From CAYNDB01 sp964395915 (lineage in GTDB: Bacteria > Nitrospinota_A > UBA7883 > JAJRTC01), in assembly GCA_964395915.1 (NCBI GenBank), contig CAYNDB010000002.1, positions 1 through 58,870 on the forward strand: DNA of 58,870 bases. The letters are read 5' to 3'. Below the pieces are notes generated by a model that was given only the letters and a program-made list of their open reading frames with translations, did not search any database and was not told the origin of the DNA. Shown here in pieces: positions 33,650 through 43,153 of this stretch. The first letter of the stretch is position 1; each line of letters begins with the position of its first letter. The position numbers and the translations under genes were made by a program.

Positions 33650-33994
33650 TTATTGCGCTGGCGGTGTCTTGAGGCTCAAAAGCCACATCTCCAGTTTTTT
33701 ATACTCTTCCTTGCTTCCTTTAAAACGTTTAAGGTGTTTTTTCCCATTCAATTTGATTTTCTTTCGTAAATACTTTACGAGAAAATCACTATCATGCTTT
33801 AGGCCAATATCTGAAAGGTCAGGGGATTCCATTAACTTTTTTTCCCCATTTATACCATGCGCCTTGACGGTATGACATTTGACGCACCCTTTCTCATGGA
33901 AAATCTTTTCACCGGAAGTGTCGGCAAATACGGAAGACGGTAAAACAAACAAGGAATAAAATACTATAGACACTGCAAGAGTTGCCACTTTCAT
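33650..33994 (-). CDS. Small periplasmic monohaem cytochrome c
   Basis: 114 residues: signal peptide ending SSVFA, then CVKCH about 13 residues into the mature protein and a Lys-rich C-terminal half (KKIKLNGKKHLKRFKG). I start it at the ATG at 33994, which has AAGGAGG at good spacing; the longer in-frame form starting at 34024 is unlikely. No obvious distal Met stands in the usual place; a His or Lys may serve, or the C-terminal Met in LEMWLL. It is comparable to the lone small cytochrome near 14.2 kb but not closely alike. Confidence 0.83.
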   Translation of the reverse strand: MKVATLAVSIVFYSLFVLPSSVFADTSGEKIFHEKGCVKCHTVKAHGINGEKKLMESPDLSDIGLKHDSDFLVKYLRKKIKLNGKKHLKRFKGSKEEYKKLEMWLLSLKTPPAQ

Positions 33995-34081
33995 GCCATT
34001 TCCCTCCTTTGAAAAGGAAATCAAATAGAAGAGACTTTTCTACTTATAAATATAAGCCCTTAATTTTAAAAATGGCGAAAA

Positions 34082-36679
34082 TTAGTCCTGCAAAGCTTCG
34101 GTGGACTCAACGACGGTAAACCGAAATTTCATATCTGAATAGTCGACCCTGACCGTGTTTCCTTCTTTGAGCTTCCCTTCGATGATCCTATAGGAAAGCT
34201 CGTCGAGTATATCGGTCTGGATAAGCCGCTTGACAGGCCTGGCGCCAAAAACTTCATCATAACCAGCTTCCGCGAGATGGGCGAGCGCGGCGTCGGTCAC
34301 GTCGATAGCGATGCCTTTACCCTGCAATCTATCCGCCACTCGTTTGAGCTGCAATCTGACAATTTCCTTAAGTTCGTCATGCGTCAGTTTTTGGAAAATA
34401 ATGATATCATCGATCCTGTTTATAAATTCTGGTCGGAATGCCTGACCTATAATAGTTCGCACCGCAGACTCCTGCGCCTTCCGGTCATCATGATATTCAG
34501 CGATTTCTCGTGAACCCAGGTTGCTGGTCATGATGACGACGGTATTGGTGAAATCAATGGTTCTACCTTTGCCGTCGGTCAAACGGCCATCATCGAGCGC
34601 CTGCAACAATGTATTAAATATTTCAGGATGCGCCTTTTCCACTTCGTCCAGCAGGATCACACTATACGGATGACGGCGAACCGCTTCTGTAAGCTGTCCA
34701 CCCTCTTCATAACCTACGTATCCGGGAGGAGAGCCGATAAGCCTTGCCACAGAATGTTTCTCCTGATATTCACTCATATCGATACGGATCATCGATTTTT
34801 CAGTATCAAAAAGAAATTCCGCCAACGTCTTTGCCAGCTCCGTTTTACCAACACCTGTGGGCCCAAGGAAAAGAAACGAGCCTATGGGCCGGTTTTCGTC
34901 CTGTATACCGGCTCGGCTTCTTCGCACAGCTCGCGACACGGCGGATATCGCCTCTTTTTGGCCGATAACACGTTCTCCCAGTTTCTCTTCCATTTTTATC
35001 AGCCTGTCGCTCTCTTCGGCCAACATTTTTGATACGGGAATACCGGTCCACGAGGATACTACCGCGGCGATATCTTCTTCTGTCACCTCCTCACGAAGTA
35101 TTTTTTGGTCGGATTGAATAGACGCGAGCTTTTCCTGCGCCTCTCCAATCTCTTTTTCTCTTGCCGGAATTTCTCCATATTGTATTTCGGCCACTCTTTG
35201 AAGGGCGCCTTCGCGCTCGGCCCGCTCCGCTTCCTGTTTTAAGCGGTCTATCTCCTTAGTCGAATTTTTTATCGTGTCGATTATCTTTTTTTCATTTTGC
35301 CAATGCGCCTCGATTTCAGAAAAATTTTCACGCATATCCGCCAGTTCTTTTTCCAGTTCATGTAATCTTTTTCGGGCGTCGACGTCATCATCACTCTCCT
35401 GCTTGAGCGCTTCCCGTTCTATTTCCAGTTGTCGGATTTTGCGTAATATACGGTCGATCTGTTCGGGGTTGGAGTCTATCTCGATCTTAAGCCTGCTGGC
35501 GGACTCGTCCATAAGATCGATGGCCTTGTCCGGTAAGAATCTGTCGGCGATATATCGATCTGAAAGTGTGACTGCCGCGACAATGGCGTTATCACGAATA
35601 CGAACCCCGTGATGCGCCTCGTATTTGTCCTTAATACCACGCAAAATGGATATGGCGTCTTTTACCGATGGCTCTTCGACATTCACAGGCTGAAACCTGC
35701 GCTCCAGCGCGGCGTCTTTTTCTATCTGCTGACGATATTCCTTTATCGTAGTGGCTCCTATACATCGCAACGATCCTCTGGCAAGAGCCGGTTTTAACAG
35801 GTTTCCAGCGTCCATCGCGCCTTCCGCGGCCCCTGCGCCGACTATAGTGTGCAACTCGTCTATAAAAAGAATTATCTCTCCATTGGAGTTCTCAACCTCG
35901 TTTAATACCGCTTTCAGGCGCTCCTCGAACTCGCCACGGTATTTTGAGCCGGCCAGCAATTGCCCAAGGTCCAGCGAGAGAAGCTTTTTGTTCTTTAAAA
36001 CGTCAGGAACATCCTGGTCGACGATTTTTTTCGCCAACCCTTCGGCTATGGCGGTTTTGCCTACGCCAGGCTCACCTACCAGCACAGGGTTGTTTTTCGT
36101 CCGGCGCGATAGTATCTGCATGACGCGGCGAATCTCGTCGTCACGGCCGATTACCGGGTCGATTTTGCCGTCAGCGGCCATTTTTGTAAAATCGTGTGTA
36201 TATTTTTCGAGCGCCTGATACGTTCCTTCGGGGTCCTGGTTTACCACCCTCTGGCCCCCCCGGATTTCAGCAAGATGAGACATAACGCTGTCACGGTCTA
36301 CGGCCACTATTTTTTGTATCTCATCTCGCGCAATAAGAGCGAGAAAAAGATGTTCGACCGAAACATATTCATCGTGCAATTTCCCGGCTTCAGCAAAAGC
36401 GTCGTCGAAAACTGTTTTTAATCCATGCGAAATATACGCTTTATCCGCTCCACCGGAAACGGATGGTAAATCGCGCAAAACTTTTTCAATATCTGTGGAA
36501 ACTTTCCGTGGATCGATCTCATTCTTGCTCAGGAGCGATGGAACCACACCCCCAGCCTGTCCGACCAGAGCATGCAGAAGATGAGCCGGCGTGATCTCCT
36601 GATGGTTCATGGCGGAAGCCAGGTTCATCGAATCCTGAACCGCCTCAGCCGCTTTATTTGTGAATTTGTTAAAATCCAT
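34082..36679 (-). CDS. clpB: ATP-dependent disaggregase ClpB
   Basis: Hsp100 AAA+ chaperone that rescues aggregated proteins with DnaK. The 865 residues have the expected order: an N-terminal Clp domain (1-145), NBD1 with GEPGVGKTAIAEGLA near 205, the coiled-coil middle domain (about 400-520), NBD2 with GPTGVGKTELAKTLA near 605, and the C-terminal D2-small domain. The ATG at 36679 matches the usual N-terminus; an in-frame TTG nine bases earlier is possible. Monocistronic by spacing. Confidence 0.97.
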   Translation of the reverse strand: MDFNKFTNKAAEAVQDSMNLASAMNHQEITPAHLLHALVGQAGGVVPSLLSKNEIDPRKVSTDIEKVLRDLPSVSGGADKAYISHGLKTVFDDAFAEAGKLHDEYVSVEHLFLALIARDEIQKIVAVDRDSVMSHLAEIRGGQRVVNQDPEGTYQALEKYTHDFTKMAADGKIDPVIGRDDEIRRVMQILSRRTKNNPVLVGEPGVGKTAIAEGLAKKIVDQDVPDVLKNKKLLSLDLGQLLAGSKYRGEFEERLKAVLNEVENSNGEIILFIDELHTIVGAGAAEGAMDAGNLLKPALARGSLRCIGATTIKEYRQQIEKDAALERRFQPVNVEEPSVKDAISILRGIKDKYEAHHGVRIRDNAIVAAVTLSDRYIADRFLPDKAIDLMDESASRLKIEIDSNPEQIDRILRKIRQLEIEREALKQESDDDVDARKRLHELEKELADMRENFSEIEAHWQNEKKIIDTIKNSTKEIDRLKQEAERAEREGALQRVAEIQYGEIPAREKEIGEAQEKLASIQSDQKILREEVTEEDIAAVVSSWTGIPVSKMLAEESDRLIKMEEKLGERVIGQKEAISAVSRAVRRSRAGIQDENRPIGSFLFLGPTGVGKTELAKTLAEFLFDTEKSMIRIDMSEYQEKHSVARLIGSPPGYVGYEEGGQLTEAVRRHPYSVILLDEVEKAHPEIFNTLLQALDDGRLTDGKGRTIDFTNTVVIMTSNLGSREIAEYHDDRKAQESAVRTIIGQAFRPEFINRIDDIIIFQKLTHDELKEIVRLQLKRVADRLQGKGIAIDVTDAALAHLAEAGYDEVFGARPVKRLIQTDILDELSYRIIEGKLKEGNTVRVDYSDMKFRFTVVESTEALQD

Positions 36680-36817
36680 GTCAATCAATCCGCTTTCTTT
36701 AATGGTAAATACGTATCACCGTCTCTGGCGTTTGTATAAGATTGATTCCAGGAATGTCAAGCCAGACCAAAGCTAGGTGGCCAGGCTTTGGTTCTTGTGA
36801 TTGCGGGAAAAGAGGCT

Positions 36818-39034
36818 TTATTTCTTTACGACTGTCGGGATGGTTATGATATCGCCAGGCATGAGGTTGTTTAGCCTGGCGTCCGGGTTGTAGAGACGGA
36901 CAAGCCATATCGGCGCTTCGTTCTCTTTTACGCACAGGTCCCACAAGGACTGGCCGCGTTTTATGGAGACTTCTTTTTCACCGTCCACTTTATACGCGTC
37001 ATAAAAATCTTCTCTAAGGCTCATGTGATATTCAAGCCGTTTTTGTTCGAACTGTTCCGCCGATACTCTCGATAAAGGCACCTTGATAGGAGAGCCGCTC
37101 CTGATATGCCGCATCCGTTTTTTCCTATTGAGGCTTAACACCCTTTTTACAGGAACTCTGCTCCATTCCGCATAGTGGCCTATGGTCTCTTCAGGCCGAA
37201 CGACAACCTTGCCGGTATTATCAGAAATCATCTTTATAGCGTAGTCAGAGCGCTTGAGCTGAAATCCGCGATTATCATTTTTTGCAGGCTCAGTGGTTAT
37301 TTTGACAAGTTCGGTTTCCATGGAGGCGGCCGTTCCTGTCTTGACTTTTGCCGGCGTATGCGCTTTCACCGCCACCACAGGCGCTATTGAAGCCACTTTT
37401 GGAGCCGGCGCCGGTTTTTTCAGTTTAAGAATCTGGCCAGGATGTATCGTGTCGCGAATCCTCATCCCGTTGATACGGGCAAGCTTGTACATGTTCATGC
37501 CATATCTTTCGGATATTACAAACAAACTTTCGCCAGGCATAACATAATGTTCGCCGGAATCCGGTTTTTTATAAACTACTACAGTGGCTGTTTTTCTTTT
37601 GGCTACACGCTTATTCGCTCTTCCCGGTATAACAAGCTTCTGTCCTTTGAAGATTGTATTAGAGGAAAGATTATTAGCGCTTTTAAGAGACCTTAACGAA
37701 ACACGATAGCGTTTGGCGATCAGGCTCAAAGCGTCTCCCCTGCGCACGATATGCCACTTACTCATTTTTTGCGTTGAAAACCTGGAGCTTCTCGGGATAG
37801 AGGCGATGGCGGTTCTCGCAATATCTCCCAACCCGGCAGGCACCCTCAACTTATACCCTTTAGGCACATGACGCCTTCCGCTCCACACGCTTTTCCTTAA
37901 CGCAGGGTTATACCCACGCAAGGTATCAAGTGGAAGACCCATTTTTTTTGCCAATGTTCTCGCCGGGATGTAGTTTCTGACAAGTTGCATGTCATATCTG
38001 AACTTGGGCTCAAAATTTATTCTCCCAAAGTACCGCTTGTAATTTCTGGTAACTTCCAGAGCGGCCAGAAACTCCGCATAGAAATTTTTCGACGCAAACC
38101 CGAACGATCTGCTTCGGTAGTTTTTTATAATCTTACCTATATTGTCTCCATATTTACGCTTGGCTCTTTTCATTCCATTCGTGCCATGGTTATATGCGGT
38201 GATAGCAAGTGGCCATGAACGTAGCGCCCGGAAATTACTCTTTAAAAGACGGGCGGCGGAATCTGTGGCCACAATAGGGTCTCTTCTTTCGTCGACAGTG
38301 TAATTAAGTTTCATAAAGAGCCTGCCGGTGCCTCGTGTAAACTGCCATATCCCCGCGGCGCCAGCGCTGGAATATGCTTTATAGTTAAAAGAAGATTCGA
38401 CATGCGGCAAAACCGTGAGCTCTTCCGGCAAGCCATGGGAACGGAATATCTTGCGCATTTCCCGTATGTACTTTCCCGAACGTTTCAGACCGGCCTTGAA
38501 CCTGTCCGCCTGTCCAAGTTGCGCGCGCACCCTTCGGGCCGCTGATTTGAACTTTTTATATCCGGGTATATGGGCAAATTTGCCCGCTATCGCTTTTTCT
38601 TCAGCTGTGGTTGCCTTGCCCCTGTTTCTGTAAAGTTTTTTGAGGATCGCCACAATATGCCTTTTACGATTCTTTTTATATCGACGCACCTTGCGCGAAC
38701 TCGCTTTATGTCTCTTATGGCTTTTATTCAGATCCACCACCTCGTAAATGACATTCAGGTGGTCGCGATCATGTATAACGATATTCCTGGTACTGTATTT
38801 GGAATAGATTTTTTTCCAGAACTCCACCTTGGAACGCAAATCCCACGGAGTAGGAAAATTGGAATGTTTCGGAAAGTCGCGGTATGGATCCGAGCCGCGA
38901 TACGATTTATCAATATTAGCAGGGGAAGAGGCGCCGGCGCTTATAGCCTCGGAAATATCAGCCCAAAATAATGAGCAAAACAAAAGCGAGACCAAGAAAG
39001 CGGGAAAAAGATTTCTCCAGTTATTTGATATCAC
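36818..39034 (-). CDS. mltD: MltD-type membrane-bound lytic transglycosylase with LysM repeats
   Basis: Murein hydrolase that cleaves glycan strands in the periplasm. An N-terminal signal (about 8-30) precedes a very basic linker (about 100-195, rich in Lys and Arg), then the SLT domain (about 195-350) with catalytic Glu213 in LPHVESSFN and the SSAGAAGIWQF motif. The C-terminal half holds LysM units: clear ones near 430-475 (WHIVRRGDALSLIAKRY) and 500-545 (EHYVMPGESLFVISERY), a degenerate one near 610-665, and a last one near 690-735. The start is GTG without a good ribosome binding site, and no ATG lies nearby. The 738 residues are longer than E. coli MltD, mainly through the basic region and the extra LysM-like units. 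Confidence 0.88.
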   Translation of the reverse strand: MISNNWRNLFPAFLVSLLFCSLFWADISEAISAGASSPANIDKSYRGSDPYRDFPKHSNFPTPWDLRSKVEFWKKIYSKYSTRNIVIHDRDHLNVIYEVVDLNKSHKRHKASSRKVRRYKKNRKRHIVAILKKLYRNRGKATTAEEKAIAGKFAHIPGYKKFKSAARRVRAQLGQADRFKAGLKRSGKYIREMRKIFRSHGLPEELTVLPHVESSFNYKAYSSAGAAGIWQFTRGTGRLFMKLNYTVDERRDPIVATDSAARLLKSNFRALRSWPLAITAYNHGTNGMKRAKRKYGDNIGKIIKNYRSRSFGFASKNFYAEFLAALEVTRNYKRYFGRINFEPKFRYDMQLVRNYIPARTLAKKMGLPLDTLRGYNPALRKSVWSGRRHVPKGYKLRVPAGLGDIARTAIASIPRSSRFSTQKMSKWHIVRRGDALSLIAKRYRVSLRSLKSANNLSSNTIFKGQKLVIPGRANKRVAKRKTATVVVYKKPDSGEHYVMPGESLFVISERYGMNMYKLARINGMRIRDTIHPGQILKLKKPAPAPKVASIAPVVAVKAHTPAKVKTGTAASMETELVKITTEPAKNDNRGFQLKRSDYAIKMISDNTGKVVVRPEETIGHYAEWSRVPVKRVLSLNRKKRMRHIRSGSPIKVPLSRVSAEQFEQKRLEYHMSLREDFYDAYKVDGEKEVSIKRGQSLWDLCVKENEAPIWLVRLYNPDARLNNLMPGDIITIPTVVKK

Positions 39035-39215
39035 AATTACACGTAATTAAATAAAATATGCATTAAATTAACAGTAAAAACATGGTAGCACAATCAGCTT
39101 TATTTTAGTGGGATTGTTAAGGCCAAATCGATAGAAAAAAAAACGGAATCAGCCAACGTTTAATTATTAATCAGAAAGGAAAAGCAACGCGATAGCAAAG
39201 AGGCCCGCTGGCGTT

Positions 39216-39431
39216 TTAAAAGATTTTATCTTTCTCTTCAACCTTAAGGTCAAGAGCTTCAAGAATTTTTCGTTGAGTATCGACACGGCAAACTTCGCCT
39301 CGCTCAATTCTGTTCAATGTCTGGACAGATATCCTCGCCTTACGCGCAAGCTCCGCTTTAGACATCATCAGGTTCTCACGAAATATTTTCACTTTATTCG
39401 GAGACTTCATCTCTTCAATACTTTTAGCCAT
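39216..39431 (-). CDS. Small XRE-family helix-turn-helix regulator
   Basis: 71 residues, essentially one Cro/CI-type helix-turn-helix: MSKAELARKARISVQTLNRI (about 23-42) with ERGEVCRVDTQRKILEAL following. The protein resembles stand-alone XRE regulators. A perfect 6-base palindrome lies 30 bases upstream and may be its own operator. No strong ribosome binding site is seen. Targets unknown. Confidence 0.78.
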   Translation of the reverse strand: MAKSIEEMKSPNKVKIFRENLMMSKAELARKARISVQTLNRIERGEVCRVDTQRKILEALDLKVEEKDKIF

Positions 39432-39767
39432 CGTAATTTTTTAATGCCGTTTTGATACTAAATTGTTGGATACAATTAGCCGCCTATCAAGTTATTATGG
39501 TTATCCAAACAAGGTAACAATGTCAATAAATAATAATCCATAAACATCTAACTTAATGACAATTATACCCAATTAGCTAACATAAATGAAAATATATTCT
39601 AAATTTTCAGCGAAAAATCACAATAATTCTAGACAATACATTAAATGAAATGTTTTATCTCTCTGTATAATCAGGAGTTATTAATTAATCGTAAATATAT
39701 ACAATAGTAATTGCAACACTTTTTCCGCCCTGTTAGACTGTTAAATTTTTGGAGCCAACCCATAAAA
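39432..39767. promoter_or_regulatory. AT-rich divergent region between the XRE gene and leuB
   Basis: 336 bases without a gene. It contains the palindrome above, and TATAAT at 39666-39671 (plus strand) about 95 bases before leuB, a good -10 match without a clear -35. No leader peptide rich in Leu codons and no T-box fold is apparent. Confidence 0.4.
39461..39477. promoter_or_regulatory. Palindromic operator candidate upstream of the XRE gene
   Basis: AATTGT-TGGAT-ACAATT, a perfect 6-base inverted repeat with a 5-base centre, at -30 to -46 relative to the XRE start codon. Size and position fit an autoregulatory operator. Confidence 0.4.
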
Positions 39768-40838
39768 ATGGTAAAAATTGCGATATTGCCCGGTGACGGG
39801 ATCGGAGTGGAAGTTATTGAAGAAGCAGAGAAAGTTCTCGCCTTACTGGACAAAAAATACACTTTAGGCTTTGAAACCGAGAAAGCTTTGGTGGGCGGGA
39901 GCGCCTATGATAAATTCGGAACTCCATTGCCGGAATCTACTTTAACTCTTGCAAAAGAGGCGGACGCGGTTCTGCTTGGAGCCGTCGGTGGCCCGAAATG
40001 GGAGTCTCTCGACTATGGTGTTCGGCCAGAGCGCGCCTTGCTGGGTTTGAGAGCGGAGCTTGATCTCTACGCTAACCTTCGTCCCGCAAAGGTATATCCC
40101 GCGCTTGTAGACGCTTCATCGTTAAAGCGCGAAATTATTGAGGGAACAGACATCATGGTTGTCCGCGAGCTTGTGGGCGGCATATATTTCGGAGAGCCGA
40201 AAGGTGTGGAACAGCTTCCTGATGGAACCGAACGCGGAGTGAACACTCTTGTATATACGACTCCGGAGATAGAGAGAATAGCAAAAGTGGCTTTCGATGT
40301 GGCGCGTAAGCGCGGCAAAAAAGTTTGTTCTGTTGATAAAGCCAATGTGCTTGAATGTACGGAACTATGGCGGCGTGTCGTTTCAGGGATACATCAGGAT
40401 TATCAGGATGTGGAGTTGTCCCATATGTATGTCGATAACTGCGCTATGCAGCTTGTCCGTTGGCCGAAACAGTTCGACGTAATCGTTACAACGAATATGT
40501 TTGGCGATATTTTGTCCGATGAAGCGGCAATGTTGACCGGCAGTATAGGAATGTTGCCGTCAGCGTCGTTGTCTGGGAAAAAAGGTATGTATGAGCCTGT
40601 TCACGGCTCCGCGCCTGATATAATGGGCCAAAATAAGGCGAATCCGATCGCTACGATTCTTTCCGTCGCTATGATGCTGCGATATTCATTCGACCTGGCG
40701 GACGCCGCCGAGGATATCGAGCAGGCTGTGACAAAAGTTTTGGAGGACGGTATCAGAACGCCCGATATTCATACGGAAGGCTATACTCTTGTCGGGACTA
40801 AAGAGATGGGCGACAAGATAGTGGAAGCGATAGGGTAG
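39768..40838 (+). CDS. leuB: 3-isopropylmalate dehydrogenase
   Basis: Third step of leucine synthesis, oxidising and decarboxylating 3-isopropylmalate. The 356-residue protein has AILPGDGIGVEV (N-terminus), LLGAVGGPKWE, RELVGGIYFGEP, the Mg-binding DNCAMQLV/SDEAAML region and the C-terminal EPVHGSAPDIMG motif. I take the ATG at 39768 (GGAG 13 bases upstream) over an upstream TTG. asd follows after 12 bases, a pairing common in proteobacteria. Confidence 0.96.
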   Translation: MVKIAILPGDGIGVEVIEEAEKVLALLDKKYTLGFETEKALVGGSAYDKFGTPLPESTLTLAKEADAVLLGAVGGPKWESLDYGVRPERALLGLRAELDLYANLRPAKVYPALVDASSLKREIIEGTDIMVVRELVGGIYFGEPKGVEQLPDGTERGVNTLVYTTPEIERIAKVAFDVARKRGKKVCSVDKANVLECTELWRRVVSGIHQDYQDVELSHMYVDNCAMQLVRWPKQFDVIVTTNMFGDILSDEAAMLTGSIGMLPSASLSGKKGMYEPVHGSAPDIMGQNKANPIATILSVAMMLRYSFDLADAAEDIEQAVTKVLEDGIRTPDIHTEGYTLVGTKEMGDKIVEAIG

Positions 40839-40850
40839 GGCTTAGAAAAA

Positions 40851-41861
40851 ATGGCAAAAGGATTATATAACATCGCCGTCGTCGGGGCCACTGGGGCCGT
40901 CGGCGAGGAAATGATAAAAATACTTGAGGAGCGTCAATTTCCGGTAAGCGTGTTTCGCCCGTTGGCGTCTTCCCGATCCGCTGGCATGGAAGTGAGCTTC
41001 CGTGGTGAATCTTATATCGTGGAAGAGCTTACTCACGACTCTTTTGAAGGAATAAACATAGCGATTTTTTCGGCGGGAGCGGCGCGTAGCATAGAGTTTG
41101 CCCCATCCGCCGTGGACGCCGGAGCCGTGGTGGTTGATAACTCGAGCGCGTTTCGTATGGACCCGGATATCCCCCTTGTCGTTCCGGAAGTGAACCGCAA
41201 CGCAATAGCAAGGCATAAAGGGATAATAGCCAACCCGAACTGCTCCACCATACAATTGGTAACCGCGTTAAAGCCTCTGCACGACGCGGCAAGAATAAAA
41301 AGGATCGTAATTTCAACATATCAGTCCGTCTCCGGAGCCGGGAAAGAGGCTATGGACGAGCTTTCGCAACAAACGAAGGATATGTTCAGTTTCCAGGATA
41401 TTGAGCCGAAAATATTCCCTGCGCAAATCGCTTTCAACTGTATTCCGCAAATCGATATATTTTTAGATAGCGGGTATACGAAGGAAGAGGAGAAAATGGT
41501 CAACGAGACGAAAAAGATCATGGAGGACGAATCGATACAGGTTACCGCCACATGTGTGCGTGTGCCGGTTTTCTATTCACATGGCGAATCTGTGAACCTT
41601 GAGTTTGCGGTTCCGATAGCTCCTGAGTTCGCCCGTGAAATATTGATGAACGCGCCTGGAGTTGAGGTGGTAGACACCCCTGAAGAACAGAAATATCCAT
41701 TGGCGACCGAAGCCGCTGGCAAAGACCCTGTGTATGTCGGGCGTATACGGCGTGACGATACAGTGAAACACGGGCTTAATATGTGGATAGTGTCGGATAA
41801 TATCAGGAAGGGCGCGGCTTTGAACGCTATTCAGATCGCCGAAGAACTACTGGACCTTTAA
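40851..41861 (+). CDS. asd: Aspartate-semialdehyde dehydrogenase
   Basis: Reduces aspartyl phosphate to the semialdehyde, the branch point to lysine, diaminopimelate, threonine and methionine. The 336 residues include the nucleotide loop VGATGAVGEEM (12-22), catalytic Cys in NPNCSTIQ (about 129), and YQSVSGAGKEAMDEL. Cotranscribed with leuB. Confidence 0.96.
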   Translation: MAKGLYNIAVVGATGAVGEEMIKILEERQFPVSVFRPLASSRSAGMEVSFRGESYIVEELTHDSFEGINIAIFSAGAARSIEFAPSAVDAGAVVVDNSSAFRMDPDIPLVVPEVNRNAIARHKGIIANPNCSTIQLVTALKPLHDAARIKRIVISTYQSVSGAGKEAMDELSQQTKDMFSFQDIEPKIFPAQIAFNCIPQIDIFLDSGYTKEEEKMVNETKKIMEDESIQVTATCVRVPVFYSHGESVNLEFAVPIAPEFAREILMNAPGVEVVDTPEEQKYPLATEAAGKDPVYVGRIRRDDTVKHGLNMWIVSDNIRKGAALNAIQIAEELLDL

Positions 41862-41923
41862 CGGAGAGGTTCGGCATCGGCGCCAAACAATGTCGCCAAC
41901 ACCATCCCTTTCCCAAACGTAAA

Positions 41924-41949
41924 GCGGGGCATGATAAATCACACCCCGC
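41924..41949. terminator. Bidirectional terminator-like stem-loop between asd and the CI-like gene
   Basis: GCGGGG and CCCCGC form a GC-rich stem, with an inner TGAT/ATCA pairing. It lies between the convergent asd and the CI-like gene and is flanked by short A tracts on the plus strand, which read as T after the stem on the minus strand. Confidence 0.55.
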
Positions 41950-41958
41950 AAAACGGGT

Positions 41959-42333
41959 TTACCTCAAGCTTTTTATACCGACTTTGATCTTTTTAAGACG
42001 GGAAATCTGCTTTTCAAGTTTGCCTATCTGCACGTCAACCTGTGACATAAGCGATTTGGTGGTATAAGCCATATCTTCTATCCGGTCAGGAAATGGCTCT
42101 CCATCGCCTGTCATAAGCCAGTCCAGGGAACATCCCGTATAGTTCCGGATTTTTATCAGGTTATCATATTTAGGTATTTTTTCTTTTTGCCAGTAGTATT
42201 GAAACAGGCCTTTTTCAATACCAACCTTTTTGCACCATGCATAAGGCTTGTTTTCGCCGATCAAAAACTCTAGCCTGTTTTTGAAAGACACAAGCTTTTG
42301 ATTTCTTGTTGTTTTCTGCTTTACGCTATTCAT
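41959..42333 (-). CDS. CI-repressor-like helix-turn-helix protein with C-terminal coiled coil
   Basis: 124 residues. Residues about 15-75 match the phage CI-type helix-turn-helix (RLEFLIGENKPYAWCKKVGI, followed by NYTGCSLDWLMTGDGEPF, the usual end of that domain). The rest (about 85-124) is a short coiled coil (DVQIGKLEKQISRLKK) instead of a peptidase domain, so it is not a LexA-type self-cleaving repressor. GAGGG precedes the start. No phage genes surround it. Confidence 0.7.
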   Translation of the reverse strand: MNSVKQKTTRNQKLVSFKNRLEFLIGENKPYAWCKKVGIEKGLFQYYWQKEKIPKYDNLIKIRNYTGCSLDWLMTGDGEPFPDRIEDMAYTTKSLMSQVDVQIGKLEKQISRLKKIKVGIKSLR

Positions 42334-42608
42334 TTTTTTTCCCTCGAAAAAATAAGTTGTTAATATTGTTTACTACTACAGATATACATATATTCTAGCA
42401 AAAGAAACCATGATTTTCGTCATGTTTTTTTACAGTTTGAAGTAAGCGCATAATATATAGACACTTACTACATATATTATTTTCGACTCTATAAGTAAAA
42501 ATAATCAATAAATGAAAACGGCGTCAAACACAAACTCCGAAGCGTCCCCCTCTCCCCCTAAGTCCTTGTTTCAACAGTGGTTAAGGGCCCAATATCAAGC
42601 TTACAAGA

Positions 42609-42971
42609 TCAGTCTATAATGATCCTGTTGCCTTCCTTGATACTTTTTCGCTTATCATCCTGATACGCGTCCACCTTCTTCAAAATACGTTCCGCTTCGG
42701 CCTCGGTAGTTGTAAATACGCGATAGGTAAGACCCGATCCAGGCTCGCCTGTCACAAGCACCTGGTAAACTTCTTTAAACTTTTCCCCATTTTCACATTT
42801 TATGCTTTCGACCTTAACTATAGTGTCGGCGTCTATTGAAGCAAGTCCCTTTGTCCCGTCACAAGCTATGGTTTTAAAGGAAATTTTATATGTCGAAAGA
42901 GCTCCGGCATATGCCAACCCGCTAAAAACCGTAACAACAATGAACAGGTTTAATAAAAATTTTCGATACAT
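42609..42971 (-). CDS. Secreted protein of unknown function
   Basis: 120 residues with a clear signal peptide (MYRKFLLNLFIVVTVFSGLAYA). The mature part contains two Cys (ACDGTKG and KCENGE), which could form a disulfide, and a charged C-terminus. AAGG lies 11 bases before the ATG. No family recognised. Flanked by about 275 AT-rich bases downstream that hold nothing I can identify. Confidence 0.6.
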   Translation of the reverse strand: MYRKFLLNLFIVVTVFSGLAYAGALSTYKISFKTIACDGTKGLASIDADTIVKVESIKCENGEKFKEVYQVLVTGEPGSGLTYRVFTTTEAEAERILKKVDAYQDDKRKSIKEGNRIIID

Positions 42972-43077
42972 GCGAATAATACCTTAAAAATTGTGAATCG
43001 AGTCTACCACGAGGATGCGTGGTGACGCCAGAAAGTTTTTTTACCTGATACGTAAAAGTTGGTTATACGATTAAAAA

Positions 43078-43104
43078 TTTCCCCTCCCGCGAGGAGAGGG
43101 GAAA
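43078..43104 (-). terminator. Intrinsic terminator of the ErpA-type gene
   Basis: TTTCCCCTC and GAGGGGAAA form a 9-base stem with a 9-base loop. On the minus strand the stem is followed by TTTTTAA, a proper T run, 50 bases after the stop codon of the gene. Confidence 0.65.
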
Positions 43105-43153
43105 CATAAAGGTCCGCTTGAATTATATCCGCCAAGCTTATCAGCAATACAGC

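Noticed and set aside
34082..36688. Longer ClpB start at TTG 36688
   Set aside because: The ATG at 36679 fits the family N-terminus and the extra three residues have no support.
39432..42608. Two phage-type repressors as signs of a prophage or genomic island
   Set aside because: Between and around them are housekeeping genes (leuB, asd, erpA); there is no integrase, attachment repeat or structural phage gene.
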